Below, one piece after another: positions 10,884-22,804 of a stretch of DNA of 64,000 nucleotides. The notes under the pieces were generated by a model. It was not told the DNA's origin, ran no database searches, and worked only from the letters and a program-made list of their open reading frames with translations. The stretch is from Chaetoderma sp. LZ-2023a (lineage: Eukaryota > Mollusca > Caudofoveata > Chaetodermatida > Chaetodermatidae), in contig CM067374.1 of NCBI GenBank assembly GCA_034401795.1, positions 95,128,511 to 95,192,510 of the forward strand, written 5' to 3'. Position 1 is the first letter of the stretch. Every line of letters begins with the position of its first letter. The position numbers and the translations under genes are program-made.

Positions 10884-12276
10884 ATCGTGTCCCATTAAAT
10901 ATAGGCACCTTTGCACTAGATTTGAGATGCCTGCTGCTTTCTATTCATGTTACCCAGCATGCTACGCTAACCAGCATGCACTGCTACACAGCATGTAATT
11001 CCCTGACTCCATAGTCGTTGTAACTATTGGACGCCATATTCGTTTAGTCTATTGTCACTACAGACCAGGATTTCTTAAACCAAACCTGTACGTGCAAATG
11101 GTCATTTGTCCTACAGCTCTGGAAGCGTAAGCGTGTAGGTAGGACGTATTTAAGGCAGTACATTTCACAGCCAGCATTTCAATACTGTTCAGCGAAAGTG
11201 TGTTAATTTCCAGGAGATAATCGGAGAAAGCTTTTATATACTTTGGCAATAATTTGCGTGAAAGTTGTTCTTGTCAGTGACAGCAGCGCCCCTCTGTCAA
11301 ATTATTGTCAAAATAATTATTACCTGCTACAGATTTGAAACTAATTTGAAAAAAAATGTTGCTACAACAGCTTTCAGTCTATATAGGTTATTATAAATTA
11401 ATCATCATAATTTTCAGTCGACTCTCGCTACGGATTCGAAGAGAAATTTGACTTTAAGTTGTTAATTTCTAAAGTACCAACAACATTGTTGAATTGATAG
11501 CCAAATACACGCAGTCAATACCGTACTTTATAGGTAGAGTGGGCATACATATGGATATATACGCTTCGTTGACGAATTGTGCATTTGAAATGCATTGATC
11601 GAACAGAAACGTACACACGCTAGCTCTTCTAAATATTTCCTTTGTGTAGCAAAGCGTATTTTGGGCATATACTCACTCTACTTAGATAGGAATATTGAAT
11701 GCCATGTGCTTCTATGGACAGACAACAATTTGATAACGTTGTTCTTGCCTTAGCCAGCAGCAACTTACAGTAAAATTGCACATCAACTCCGTAGCGAGTG
11801 TTGACTTAAAATTATTAAAACATATATAGACTGAAAGCTGTTGTAGCAACAAGGTTCATTCAAATTAGTATCACATCTGTAGCAGTTAGTAATAGCATTA
11901 CCTACTAATTAGTTTGACAATAGTTTTACAGAATGCGGTTGTTGTCATTGAGAGCAACAACTTTCATGCAAATTATTGTCAAAATATATAAAAAGCTTTC
12001 TCCGATTTTCTCCTGGAAATTGAAACACATTGAAATACAGACTGTAGAATGTACAACCGGGAATACGCCCTACGCTCATGCTTACGCTTCCAGAGCTGGG
12101 AGACAAATGACTACTGTGCTGGTTTAATTTGAGGAATCCTGTTTTTTTGCAGAAAATAGACTAAACGAGGCAGGACATTGCATCCTGGGTAGCATTGCAT
12201 GCTGGGTAAATTGAGTAGAAATCAACAGACATCTCGTATTTCGCGCAAAAGTGTCTATATTGAATGGGATACGAGA
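10884..12276. repeat. 1.39-kb imperfect palindrome (foldback element)
   Basis: The two halves are reverse complements over nearly their whole length, centred near 11580-11600. The outermost blocks (TCCCATTAAATATAGGCAC at left; GTGTCTATATTGAATGGGA at right) pair. So do TTACCCAGCATGC with GCATGCTGGGTAA, the CTCTGGAAGCGTAAGCGTG block with its partner near 12080, AAAGCTTT flanks near 11230/11990, and AGCTGTTGTAGCAAC near 11830 with its partner near 11355. Nested hairpins with the core TTTGAAACTAATTTGA occur in each arm. There is no coding content. It is probably a foldback DNA element or an inverted duplication of one. Confidence 0.85.
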
Positions 12277-12382
12277 ATTTTAATAATCACTAATTACATT
12301 TTCGTAAAGTCACCATATACTGTTTTATCTCACTAGATAACATACTGTTCTGTTCTGTTGATAAGATTACAAAGTTTGAATG

Positions 12383-12575
12383 TCTTTTAACCACTTCATG
12401 CGTAAACCGGCCGAAGAATCGGCCTCTATAGTGGTCTTGAGGAATGTTCTGTTGCAAGCGAATAAAAGGGTATTTTTTTTTAATTTACCACTGCGATGAA
12501 TGGTTCGGTAGCCGAGCCTGTCATTCCAGCGGTAAATTAAAAAAAAGTCTTCTCTTGGCCTGCAAATGGGAATTC
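12383..12575. mobile_element. Family D MITE copy
   Basis: Left end CTTTTAACCACTTCATGCG and CTATAGTGGTCTTGAGGAA. Hairpin: TACCACTGCGATGAATGG, TTCGGTAGCCGAGCC, GTCATTCCAGCGGTAAA. Right arm AAGTCTTCTCTTGGCCTGC. The left arm is internally rearranged. Confidence 0.7.
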
Positions 12576-12791
12576 AATAAGCAAATAGTTTAATATTATT
12601 GACCAAATACAGTCATTAGAGAGCTAAATGCCATCTGTTTAGAGGAGATATAGACGCATTCCAGGAAAAGTCGATTTCAACATACGTCAGTCATATATGA
12701 ATACCATTCATCGGGATATAAAATTACTAGGCCTGTAGGAATGCCATGTAATATTCCGACAAATACCAATATTTATATCGGTGCACAGAGA

Positions 12792-12877
12792 CATGTCAAT
12801 GTTAATGGTTTCATTTAATACTGAAAGTACATAGCATGTCAATGTTAATGGTTTCATTTAACACTGAAAGTACATAG
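12792..12877. repeat. 43-bp tandem duplication
   Basis: CATGTCAATGTTAATGG ... GAAAGTACATAG is repeated head to tail twice, starting at 12792 and 12835, with about one mismatch. A recent local duplication. Confidence 0.9.
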
Positions 12878-13420
12878 AATGTCAGAAAAATCAGTTTGCC
12901 CAATGTTTCCCTTATCATGAGTAAATATACCTTTAGAACTCACAAAAAAGTTCCCTACCAAGAAACTGTCAGCCTAGAAATAGAAAAAATCTGTTTCTGA
13001 CACGTCTTTAGTTTTGGACTGGTCAAACAAAAACCCCATTTGGTGAATTGTCTTGCCATATAAATGCCAACATTTTGATATCATTGAAAATCGAACCACC
13101 CATTCCTCTACTGATTTCGGTACCCAGCTCTTCATGTCAAAGAATGGCGTGATCCATTCAAACATTGTTGCCATATTTCCCGTAAATAAACTTCTCTAGC
13201 TCCTGGTCTATCACCCTCAGTATCGATCTTGTCAGCTTCGAGAAACCAGTCAGGTGAATGTTCGTACATTATAATCAACGAATGTTTACCTTTGTTTTAG
13301 TTGTCTTGCCTACATTTTCTTTGAATTTCTTTACGGATTAAGTGTATATGAGTTGTGTACAGACTTTGATGTACAAGCAAACAGAGGGGTACTCCATTCT
13401 AAATCATGCTTATTGCCAGT
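12878..13420. other. Gene-free stretch with a short minus-strand open frame
   Basis: A 66-codon minus-strand frame (13174 to 12974) has a tryptophan-rich, protein-like composition but no recognisable domain. It may be a remnant of a mobile-element protein. Not called as a gene. Confidence 0.3.
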
Positions 13421-13775
13421 CAATGGAGGAATCAGGTTTTAGTTATGTCCCGCCCATCTGTAGCTAAGCCAAAACACGTATTGCCCGTTTGCAATTGATC
13501 GATCCATGTACTCTCTGAATCTCAATTTCCAGAAAAGTATACATGTAAGCTGTTGAAAATTGTGAAGCTAATTTGACTGCGCGCTGTTGCTGCCTATGGC
13601 ACGGCGCTCAGTGAAATTAGTTTCATAATATTCAAAAGCGTACCTGTGTAGTCTTCTGAAAATTGATAGTCAAGAAGTTCAAGGATCGATTGATCTCAAC
13701 AACACGAAGGATGTGTGGTTGCATGGAGCTTAGCTAGAGATGGGCGGGGCATAGCTAAAACTAGATTCCTCCTTT
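13421..13775. mobile_element. Family A MITE with two GCATAGCTAAAAC-type ends
   Basis: Both outer arms are of the same kind: TAGTTATGTCCCGCCC ... at left and GGGCGGGGCATAGCTAAAAC at right. The hairpin (AAGCTAATTTGACTGCGCGC / GTGAAATTAGTTTCATAAT) is in the middle. The element is therefore a near-symmetric palindrome, unlike standard copies that have one CRE-rich arm. Confidence 0.8.
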
Positions 13776-13801
13776 GCAAAAGGTCATCAATGGATTGTCG
13801 G

Positions 13802-14205
13802 AATTGACCTTTCCAGAGTACCCACCCATCATATGACGTCATAATGAACTGCGTGGTGTGTACGATGACATCATAATGAATGACGTCATGAATGACGTCG
13901 ATAAGTACGTCACGAACGCATATTTGATGACGGTCTATGGGCTGTTGTACAAATTGTTTGCTTTTACTATTTAATAAATATTCTGTTGACTATTTTGAAA
14001 CTAATTTGACTGGGCGCTGTTGCTGCATATGGCAGCAACAGCACCCAGTCTAATTAGTTACAAAATATTCAACAGCTTCCCTGTATAGTTTTCAGGAAAT
14101 TGATAGCTAGGGCATTCGGGGATCGATCAATCCAAACACGGCGAGGTGTGGGTGGAGCTTAGCTAGTGATGGGCGGGGCATAGCTAAAAATGGAAAGGTC
14201 CATTG
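13802..14205 (+). mobile_element. Family A MITE, complete (404 bp)
   Basis: Begins AATTGACCTTTCCAG and ends TGGAAAGGTCCATT. Arm 1 carries CATATGACGTCATAA and ATGACGTCATGAATGACG. The central hairpin TTTGAAACTAATTTGACTGG pairs with CAGTCTAATTAGTTACAAA around a TGTTGCTGCATATGGCAGC loop. Arm 2 has GATCGATC, GTGTGGGTGGAGCTTAGC and GGGCGGGGCATAGC. Confidence 0.9.
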
Positions 14206-15060
14206 ACATGAATGTTTATGAAATGTGCTTCAATCTAGATCTTACTGGCTGATTCAATTATACATGCGGCATAAATAGTGTAATTCGAATTCGTCCTTTT
14301 CACAAATACTCCGATACTTGTAAAGAAATTTCCACCAAAGAAAAAGCCAATTATTTACTCTGGGATTAAGACTATATTTATCTAACTGAATGTGACGGGT
14401 GCTGTTATATGGACCATGCACACGACTGTAATGACATCGAATCAGTCATCCATAGACAAACCAACTAACGTCCCATTAACCTCAAGGTTACTCGTTTTTA
14501 TGTGGAATAGAAACTCTGACAGGTTTGGGAGCAATACAATGTGATTTTATGACTATAGGGAATGCGATCAGAATACGCTTAAATCGGATTTGTCGTTCAA
14601 CTATCCTTGATTTGGCTTGCAGTTAGACAGCCTCTTGACAGGCAACGCCGAATTATGATCCTATTAGTGACAGTAAATAACAAAATCAATTAAATAGCTA
14701 AAGGAGAAAGTGCACTTTCCGGGACCATAACGCAATTTGATTGAGGATATTGCTCGGTCTAATATCACCTATTCGAGAAAGTCGTCGTTTTATTTCCAAT
14801 CTAACTTAATGAGAAATTAGAACTAAGTGCTCTGCAAGCCGTAATGTGAAATTAATACCTTGCTGGTGCGATATTTGTCTACATTTGCCAGTTCACAAGC
14901 ACAATTCAAATTCCATATTACTGGTTTATATTAATACCACCAATATTGAACTCGAACTCAGTTTTATTTCCGCAATATCGAAAAGCTGCTACATAGTTGG
15001 AAGAGAATCGTGTTTAAAGTAATCTTATTCAGTTGGTCACTCTCACAACTTCCTAGTCTC
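14206..15060. other. Gene-free stretch
   Basis: No coding signal, RNA or family match seen; ordinary AT-rich sequence. Confidence 0.5.
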
Positions 15061-15254
15061 AACCCCCCCCCCCCCATTCCTTCCACCCCCAATTCTCTCT
15101 GGTTTCAGTTCGCTTATCTCAGAGGCTCCTACGCTTCGTTAATTTAACCCCACTCTCCATTATAATATATCTTCCCCATTGCTTCCTATCTCTCTCCACT
15201 TTTCCATACATTGCCCCTCTCTCTCTCTCTACCCCTCTCTCTCTCTCTCTCTCT

Positions 15255-15314
<60 letters not shown>
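15061..15314. repeat. Poly-C run and (CT)n microsatellite
   Basis: A C-run at about 15063-15075, a pyrimidine-rich spacer, then (CT)n with CCC and CGCG interruptions at 15217-15314. Frames through it give Leu-Ser or Arg-Glu repeats and are artefacts. Confidence 0.95.
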
Positions 15315-15319
<5 letters not shown>

Positions 15320-15392
15320 CTTTCACTGCCGCATCTCTCACACATGGCATATGTAAACGCGGAATCACTTCGAGTTATGAGTGGCAACGCGA

Positions 15393-15917
15393 TGACAAAT
15401 TCTCTCAGCGCTATTATTCAAGTTGAAGATCAAAAAACACCATGCGCATGCTGATAGCTGACCGCCAACTGTTGATGACTTACAAAACTGCAAATACAGA
15501 ATCACCGATTGATTGAGTATCAATACCAACGTACGTGTTTTAGCTGAGGTTGAGTTGCCGTCTAGTTCACAAGCAAACGCTATCTCAATGTGTAGGAATT
15601 TCAGATAGATTAATACAAGGTAATGATAATTAAAGTTTAACCGTAAACACTGTATGACAAATTCTCTCAGCGCTATTATTCAAGTTAAAGATAAAAAAAA
15701 CACCATGCGCATGCTGATAGCTGACCGCCAACTGTTGACAACTTACAAAACTGCAAATATAGAATCACCGGTTGATTGAGTACCAATACTAACGTACGTA
15801 TTTTAACTGAGGTTGAGTTGCCTTCTAGTTCACAAGCAAACGCTATCTCAATGTGTATGAATTTCAGATAGATTAAGGCAAGGAAATGATAATTATAATT
15901 TAACCGTAAACACTGTA
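15393..15917. repeat. Tandem duplication, two ~263-bp units
   Basis: Unit 1 (15393-15654) and unit 2 (15655-15917) both begin TGACAAATTCTCTCAGCGC and end CCGTAAACACTGTA, with only scattered mismatches. Inside are shared blocks such as CATGCGCATGCTGATAGC and TTGAGTTGCC. There is no coding content. The duplication begins about 80 bp downstream of the CT array. Confidence 0.95.
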
Positions 15918-16323
15918 TGCGTAGGTTAATTGCAGATAACTATGCACCTGCATCTTTGACCCCTTGTTATACGGGTAAGAGGTAAGATCCGTAACTTTGC
16001 ACAGATTGCATAGAGATTTAAAGATTAATTTAACGGTGGTGCACTTCTAAACGCCATCATTCGGCTTCATTAATGATGCTCGGATTTACCCAAAGAATAG
16101 CCACATTCCAAGATTTATCAAGATCCACTATGATATAAATAGGTCGTTCTAGATCATCGCGTTAAGTTTTATGAGACCCGTTCGTCAATAACGGAGGAGT
16201 AGCAATTTTAAAATGTAAGGGCGCGGTTATGCTTGTAAAACCTGGCTAGTTGTGAATTGGAAATTAGGCTCAAATATGGCATCGACAGCTACTACTAGAA
16301 TACCCCCTCAGGACCCATTCATC
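15918..16323. other. Gene-free stretch
   Basis: No gene or repeat family recognised. Confidence 0.5.
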
Positions 16324-16725
16324 AATTCACCTTTCCAGAGTACCCACCCATCATATGACGTCATACTGAACTGCGTTATGTGTAGAATGGCATCATAATG
16401 AATGACATCATGAATGATGTCGACAAGTACGTCACGAACGCAAATTCGAAGACGATCTATGCGGTATTGTACAAATTATTTGCTTTTACTATTTACTAAA
16501 TATTTTGTTGAATATTGTGAAACTAATTTGACTGGGTGCTGTTGCTGCCATAGGCAGCAACAGCACTCAGTCAAATTAGATACAAAATATTCAACAACCT
16601 CCCTGTATAGTTTTAAGGAAATTGATAGCTAGAGCATTCGGGGATCGATCGATCCCAGCACAGCGAGGGGTGGGTGGAGCATAGCTAGTGATGGGCGGGG
16701 CATATATAAAAATGGAAAGGTCCAT
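16324..16725 (+). mobile_element. Family A MITE, complete (402 bp)
   Basis: Ends AATTCACCTTTCCAG and TGGAAAGGTCCATT. One exact TGACGTCA plus degraded ones. Hairpin GTGAAACTAATTTGACTGGG / CACTCAGTCAAATTAGATAC around TGCTGCCATAGGCAGCA. Near-identical in plan to the copy at 13802. Confidence 0.9.
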
Positions 16726-16820
16726 TGCATAGAGGTGCCGATTTCTTTATTTAAGGATTGTTCATCATTGTATAACCCACGTGATGCTGATGAATAATCC
16801 GGCCACATAATGATTTCGAT

Positions 16821-17204
16821 AATGGAGGATTCCAGTTCAGCCATCAAACATATGACATCATAATCAACTACGTGACGTGAAGGATGGCCCCACAATTAAT
16901 TACGTCATGAATGGCGTAGGTAAGTGCGCCATGAATGCTTAATTGACACCGGACTAAGCGGTATTGTACGAATTGTAATTCTTTACTGTTTATTAAACAT
17001 GCTGCTGAACATTTTGAAACTAATTTGGTATGGCCCAGTAGGCAGCAACAGCACCCAGTCAAATTAGTTTTAAAATATTCAACAGCTTACCTGCGTAGTT
17101 TTCTGGAAATTGGCATTCAAAGAGTGCAGGGGTCGATTGCTCTCAGCGTGGGTGGAGCTTTAATAGAAACGGGTGGTGCATAGCTAAGACGTAATTCTTC
17201 CATT
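16821..17204 (+). mobile_element. Family A MITE, complete
   Basis: Ends AATGGAGGATTCCAG and AATTCTTCCATT. The left hairpin arm is shortened (TTTGAAACTAATTTGGTAT), the right arm is complete (CCCAGTCAAATTAGTTTTAAA). CRE sites are decayed to TGACATCA and TTACGTCA. Confidence 0.85.
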
Positions 17205-17459
17205 ACCACTACAATTCTCCTCTCAAGTCTTAATAAGATCCATTCATCTATAACGAAGTAGTAACGATGATAAAATTTAATGGTGGTATCACCCCTTCCA
17301 AAGCCTGCAAAAACTGAATCGAAAATCGGTGTCCGAAATGATGTCGAGAACTACACATAGAATATCCATCTCAAGTTTATCGTGATATCATCATCGATAA
17401 CTGAGGAGTGGTTATTTTAAATATAAGTGTGGGTGCCTTTCGAATATCCTCCATGGTTG

Positions 17460-17863
17460 AATGGACCTTTCCATTTTTAGTTATGCCCCGCCCATCACTA
17501 GCTAAGCTCCACCCACACCTCGTCGTGTTGGGATTAATCGATCCCCGAATGCCCTAGCTATCAATTTTCTGAAAACTATACAGGGAAACTGTTGAATAGT
17601 TTGTAACTAATTTGACTGGGCGCTGTTTGCTGCCTATAGCAGCAACACCGCCCAGTCAAATTAGTTTCAAAATATTCAACAGAATGTTTATTAAATAGTA
17701 AAAGCAAACAATTTGTACAACAACGCATAGACCGTCTTCAAATATGCGTTCGTGACGTACTTATCGACGTCATTCATGACGTCATTCATTATGATGTCAT
17801 TCTACACATCACGCAGTTCATTATGGCGTCATATGATGGGTGGGTACTCTGGAAAGGTGAATT
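17460..17863 (-). mobile_element. Family A MITE, complete (404 bp), reverse orientation
   Basis: Begins AATGGACCTTTCCATTTTT, then GTTATGCCCCGCCC, GCTCCACCCACACC. Hairpin GTAACTAATTTGACTGGGCG / CCCAGTCAAATTAGTTTCAAA. Then the CRE arm, ending TGGAAAGGTGAATT. It shows clearly that the two ends share only the 15-bp inverted repeat. Confidence 0.9.
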
Positions 17864-18155
17864 GAAAATCGAGTTCGGTAATGTTGTCGAGAGTTACCCA
17901 TAGAATATCTCTCAGGTTTTGTCGAAATATGTTCATCAATAACTGCGGAGTACCAATTTAAAAATGTAATGGTGAAGCCGGTTGAGGCTGCCTTTTAATA
18001 ACCGTCAGGGTGGTGAATCGAAAATAAAGCCCCACTATGGTGATGATAGCTACGAGTTGAATATCCCTTAATGAGTTATCGACATCCGTTCATATATAAC
18101 GAAGAGGTTAATATTGTAAATTTAAGGATGAGTTGAATCCAAAATAGGGTTGCGT

Positions 18156-18372
18156 AATTTACCTTTCCAGTTTATCAACACATCATATGACGTTATAATG
18201 CACTACGTGACGTGTAGGCTGACGTCATAATTATGACGTCATGAATGATTTACTATAGTCCGTCTTTAACGCTTAATAGTCCGACACGTTGTACGAATTG
18301 TATGTCTTTGCTATTTAACAAACATACTGTTGAATACTTTAGAACTAAGTTGACTGGGCGCTGTTGCTAGTA
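18156..18372 (+). mobile_element. Family A MITE, left half only
   Basis: Begins AATTTACCTTTCCAG. Contains GCTGACGTCATAATTATGACG, AACAAACATACTGTTGAAT and TAGAACTAAGTTGACTGGGC. It breaks off in the hairpin at GCTGTTGCTAG, where unrelated sequence starts. Confidence 0.8.
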
Positions 18373-18985
18373 CTTCGTTCCGTCTGTGGGTTCATCTGTA
18401 TATCTGTCATATTATAAACAATGTTTACCTTTGTCGAAACTACGCGCTATCACTTGTTTTTAGACTGTTGAACCATCACATTTGATCCCATTTGAGAGCT
18501 GGAGAGAATAGTCAATTAATTGCCCTTACCGGCCGCCTGTTTTTCGTGATCATCTTCCCGTGACGCATTCCCCGTTTATTATAGGGTTTTTATTTACTGT
18601 AGAGCTATAATGCCATACGTCTATTGAAATGAAAGTATGTGGGTTCTAGAACCTCCATCATATAACACAATATATATTATATGTAGAAAGTAGCTGTTAT
18701 AGCGATCACCGTGTGAATTTCCAAAGGTGTGCGGGTCTGTGTAGCATTTGTATACTGGGTAACAAATTGAACTAGCGGACTGTATAAGTTAGTATTCTTT
18801 CTAAGATCAATATATTTGAATTGGCCAGATATTGCGTATAAACGTGGCATTATTTCGCAAAAATGCTACGAATTATGATGATAGTTGTATGTTCTTCGGT
18901 CCATTTGATCAATATTATACACGACAAACATTCGATCCTTCATTCTCCAATGAATTTGTCTGTTAAGTTATGTTTAATTAATCTT
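18373..18985. other. Gene-free stretch
   Basis: No gene or repeat family recognised. Confidence 0.5.
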
Positions 18986-19175
18986 CAGTCCAAGTCGTTT
19001 CAAAATATGTGACAGAATGTTTATTTAATAGTAAAGACATACGAATTGACGGACTTTAAAAGGTCATGAAGGACGTAGCCACGTCATTCAATGCGCATTT
19101 TATTGTGACGTCAGCCTACATGTGACGTAATTCATGATGACGTCATGTACTTGAGTGATATATTGGATTTATCAA
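18986..19175 (-). mobile_element. Family B MITE, half copy
   Basis: Only the arm from the right hairpin half outward: AGTCGTTTCAAAATATG, GAATGTTTATTTAATAG, AAAGACATACGAATTG, then TGTGACGTCAGCC and GATGACGTCATG. Confidence 0.7.
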
Positions 19176-19289
19176 TTAAAATCAATTCTATTAATTTAGA
19201 CAAACCGTTGACTTATAAATGTGGTTCACTTCTGGTAACTGGAATCCTGAATTATGTTGTCTGTAGGAATATCTAAGCTGTATTTGAAT

Positions 19290-22200
19290 AGAACATTCTC
19301 ACCTGGATCTCAAATAACTGACGCCATAATCAAATACATCACATGTTATCTGACGTCACAATCAATATGACTTGGCACCGTTACGAACATCAAAAACTCC
19401 GTCACGAAGGTGTAGGAATTGTAGTTCGGATCGACCGGGCGGGTACCGGCCGTACCAGCTAAGATGGGTACGCGCCGCCCGTCCTGGATTCGTTCCCTGA
19501 ACACGCCCCCTGGGTAGAGCTATAAGCGTATATGGGCCTATGAGAGAGATCTCGCTGTAAAAACGACTAAGTTCGTTAAAGCGCATAGTGCATATGCGCA
19601 CGCTTAGATGCTATTTTTGATGGAGCACGTAGTTTACGACCAAGATAGGATGACCCTTTTAGTGTACTGAGACGGTACCATGTAATCCTCTTCATGGGTA
19701 GTATAAAAGGAGACGCGATCCAGAGATCGAGAGCATCCTCGGCCAGGGGCCGAATAGGTTGGACCTGTACCAGCTACGATCGACAAGGCACAGATCACCT
19801 CGCTTTCTGTCGGTTTTTCTCCCGTAGCTAGCAGCATCCAACCCCCCCGCACTAAAACAATTTTGTAAATCCCCTTACTTGCGGGAGGAATTTGGAACTT
19901 TCTAATTATTGTTCACGAGTATCAAGATCTACTTCGGAACACGAACTTGCGGTGAGGCCTTTACGGCCTGAATATGTGATTCTACAGATGTAGAGACAGC
20001 GATGTTCTTTGATGGATGACTCGCATCTGCCGGCCAAAAAGTGGTATTTCAACCGTCCCCGCACTGATGTCATGCAGGTTCTTCTAACTTTCGACCGCAG
20101 CAAGTAAACTTTGCCCGGTGCGTCTTCAGAGCTGGCTGACGTACCCAGCACCGTTAAGCTTTGTTTTGTATCTTCATCTGCATCTAACAGCCCCCGCTTG
20201 TAATCGGGCTGTTGTCAACTTCCATCCATACCATCGGTGTACGGGAACTTTCCTCACAGCAGTAATGCTATTGTATCTCTTACTGACTACTCGTTAGACA
20301 TTCTATATTGTCATTACAGTCCTGAGTTCGATCCGCTCCCGTCACAGGCAGCTTGCGGGAATCCTGTTTGCGGGAACCAACCTGCGGGAACTTTCCAGCT
20401 TCCTGAGAATGCATCAACTCACGTCAACTAAAGAATGACGTATCAATTTCAGTAACACGATAGCCAAACTTAAGAATGGCTCCCAAGTATTCACGTAACT
20501 ATACTTAACATTTTAATTATTCCGTTAAATGTACTCTTCTAATTATATCGTATCCGTGTAAATGGTCCCGATGACTAAAAGGTACCGTAACGGTCTTAGG
20601 ACCGCTAGTTATAATTTCTGTATATGTTTATAATTATTCTCATTTTCTGTAAGGTGTTTTCACTAACCACACCGTAGCAGGTTCTTAACCTGTACTAAAG
20701 ATACATAATTCCGATCATTTGATACTATATTGATTGTTCTGGTTAGCTCATACGTTTTGTTTATTTGTAGAAAATATAGGACTGCAGTGCACGTAGGAAA
20801 CACTATACAGCAACACTTATATACTCAGCACTTTCTCCCGCCACCAACAATTTTTCACTGAGGTCGCTGTCCGTGCTATAAATCTGTTTAACCCGGCATG
20901 CTACCAACTAAAACCTCTTCTAATCAGCTCGATAGGATAGGTTTAATATGATTAGAGACGATTTCTTCGTTAGGAAATCTGTAGTATACTCTTCTCTTCC
21001 GGTAGTTGCGATAAGATGGCCCAGCACTCCCGCAAGACTCATAACTCTAAGATTTTGTCTCTCTTCATGTTCCACTCAGCCTTGTGACTTCTTAATTATT
21101 TGGATGTCCCTATCCGCACCATGGGCTGATCCTACCCTGGGAAACTGTTGGGGTTTCCGAGCGGTGATGGCCAGGTGTGGTGTAACATACATTTCCCCCG
21201 TATCTTCGGATACTTAGTAGTTAGCACTTTAGCCAATGTATGAAAGCACTGTGAACGCATATCTTAATTATTATTTTATTTGCTGAACACTCCTCCCGCA
21301 GCACAGTGCAAAACTGGGCAACTTGTATTTAAGCCTAACGACAGGTTACACAATTAGTTCCATAGGACCCGGTGACGGCGAGATGGGTATCCCCACCGAA
21401 TTCCATAAAAATGTCTGAGCATGATATTTAGATCTGCCACGCCCTCACGGGAAGGACATTTACGGTGGGTATTCGTCTCTCTTACCCCCACCATACCGAT
21501 GGCTCAGTTGCCTAAAATTCTTTCGTGAAAAGAAACCAGTCTTGTGACGTTTTATGTGGTTACGGAGTGAGATGTCCGGATTCTTATCCAGTTCGGAGAT
21601 CTTACTAAGTAGCATGTATGAGCGCTGTCTTCAGTATCGATGTCTTAGTGCATCCATTCTCAATGGCAGCCGTGTCTAACAGCCAGGTAGATACCCGCCA
21701 TTCGCGGCCTAAAATAGTTCTTGTTTCTAAGAATTAAAAGCTAGTGAAGCAAAGCAGAAGGCCCGCATAAATAAAGCGGCGGCTACTAATTCAGCATACA
21801 AGAATTACATAAGATGTGACGTGGGAATTCTTCGAGAATCGTTCGTCCCGTGTTCACATATAACAGCACGCAACCTTATAGTCATAATCTCACTAGGTAT
21901 GGTATTTTCTTTTTCAAACATTTTGTTTGAAATATTAGAGTGGGCCCATTTTTGCCTACTACACTTCTCCCGCTTTAAGCAGTGGCGACATTTTCCCGTA
22001 ACGGAGGCCCGCGCGAGGCACTTGCCTCTCGCAAGGATTCAGAGACGACGGTCCACGCGAGGATAATACTCCACACCCAAATTAGCCCTAGGAGTAGTGC
22101 CCGCGTGAGGCACATGATTTTTCGTCCGAGATAACCTTCTTCCTTTCAGGTATAATAACTTATATTAAGTTAATTAGCTAAGTCTCGTGTACGGGAGCCT

Positions 22201-22790
22201 CCCTTGCGGGGATACCTCTGCGGACCTACGAGTCTGTGTGGAACCTCCGGGAGCCCCATGTTTAAAAGATCACTTTTTATCTAGCATACTCGACAGTCTG
22301 TTTAGGTAAAGCTATTGTATAGACTTATTTTAATTAGGTCACCAAATCCAACCTTGTAAGTCCATAGATCACGAAATTGCTATGGACAGGCATACTGGTG
22401 ACACAAACTCTTGGGATGAGACAGTTGTGTTTAACGTTCGCGACGATGCTCGCATGGCCACACCGGAATGATTGAGTTCAACCAACCCTAGGAGCCAGTT
22501 TTTGTTACCCGTAGGGCAGTCTCGTACAGGATCCGTCACCTCGAGACCGGATGCTAACCAGCGTCATCATTCGTCGTGCACTTGCGGCGTGGCGGGTCGA
22601 CATAATACACTGGAACGGCCCGACACTACACCGCGAGCTACAGAATTGCACGTCTTTGATGGCTATACAACTTAGAAAACAATTTGTTGAATTTACTGAA
22701 TCTAATTTGAGTTACCTGTAATTCGCGATTCTGCGAATTCAGGTTTCAAGATGTCAAATCGATTCCAACACTGTGGAGGGAGTTTCGCTC
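19290..22790 (+). mobile_element. Family B MITE split by a later insertion
   Basis: The left piece (about 19290-19419) carries ATCTGACGTCACAATC and CCGTCACGAAGGTGTAGGAAT. The right piece resumes at 22643 with GAATTGCACGTCTTTGATGG and runs through a shortened hairpin to about 22790. Other copies read GTACGAATTGTATGTCTTTG without interruption at this point, so the intervening 3.2 kb is an insertion. Confidence 0.8.
19420..22642. mobile_element. LTR-like non-coding insertion, 3.22 kb, fossil
   Basis: It begins TGTAGTTCGG and ends CGAGCTACA, so it has TG...CA termini with a short inverted repeat (TGTAG/CTACA). The 4-bp direct repeat GAAT flanks it at 19416-19419 and 22643-22646. The base composition is visibly richer in CCCGC/GCGGG motifs than the surroundings. 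A TATAAAAGG box lies at 19702. Open frames are all shorter than about 90 codons, and I see no gag, protease, RT or integrase sequence and no second copy of its own ends inside. The best reading is a very long solo LTR or a non-coding LTR-type derivative; family unknown. Because it interrupts a MITE it is younger than that copy. Confidence 0.65.
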
Positions 22791-22804
22791 GAATTAGGAG
22801 AGAG

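Noticed and set aside
20320-20345. GAGTTCGATCCGCTC resembling a tRNA T-arm
   Set aside because: No matching acceptor stem, D-arm or anticodon arm upstream; it lies in the LTR-like insertion.
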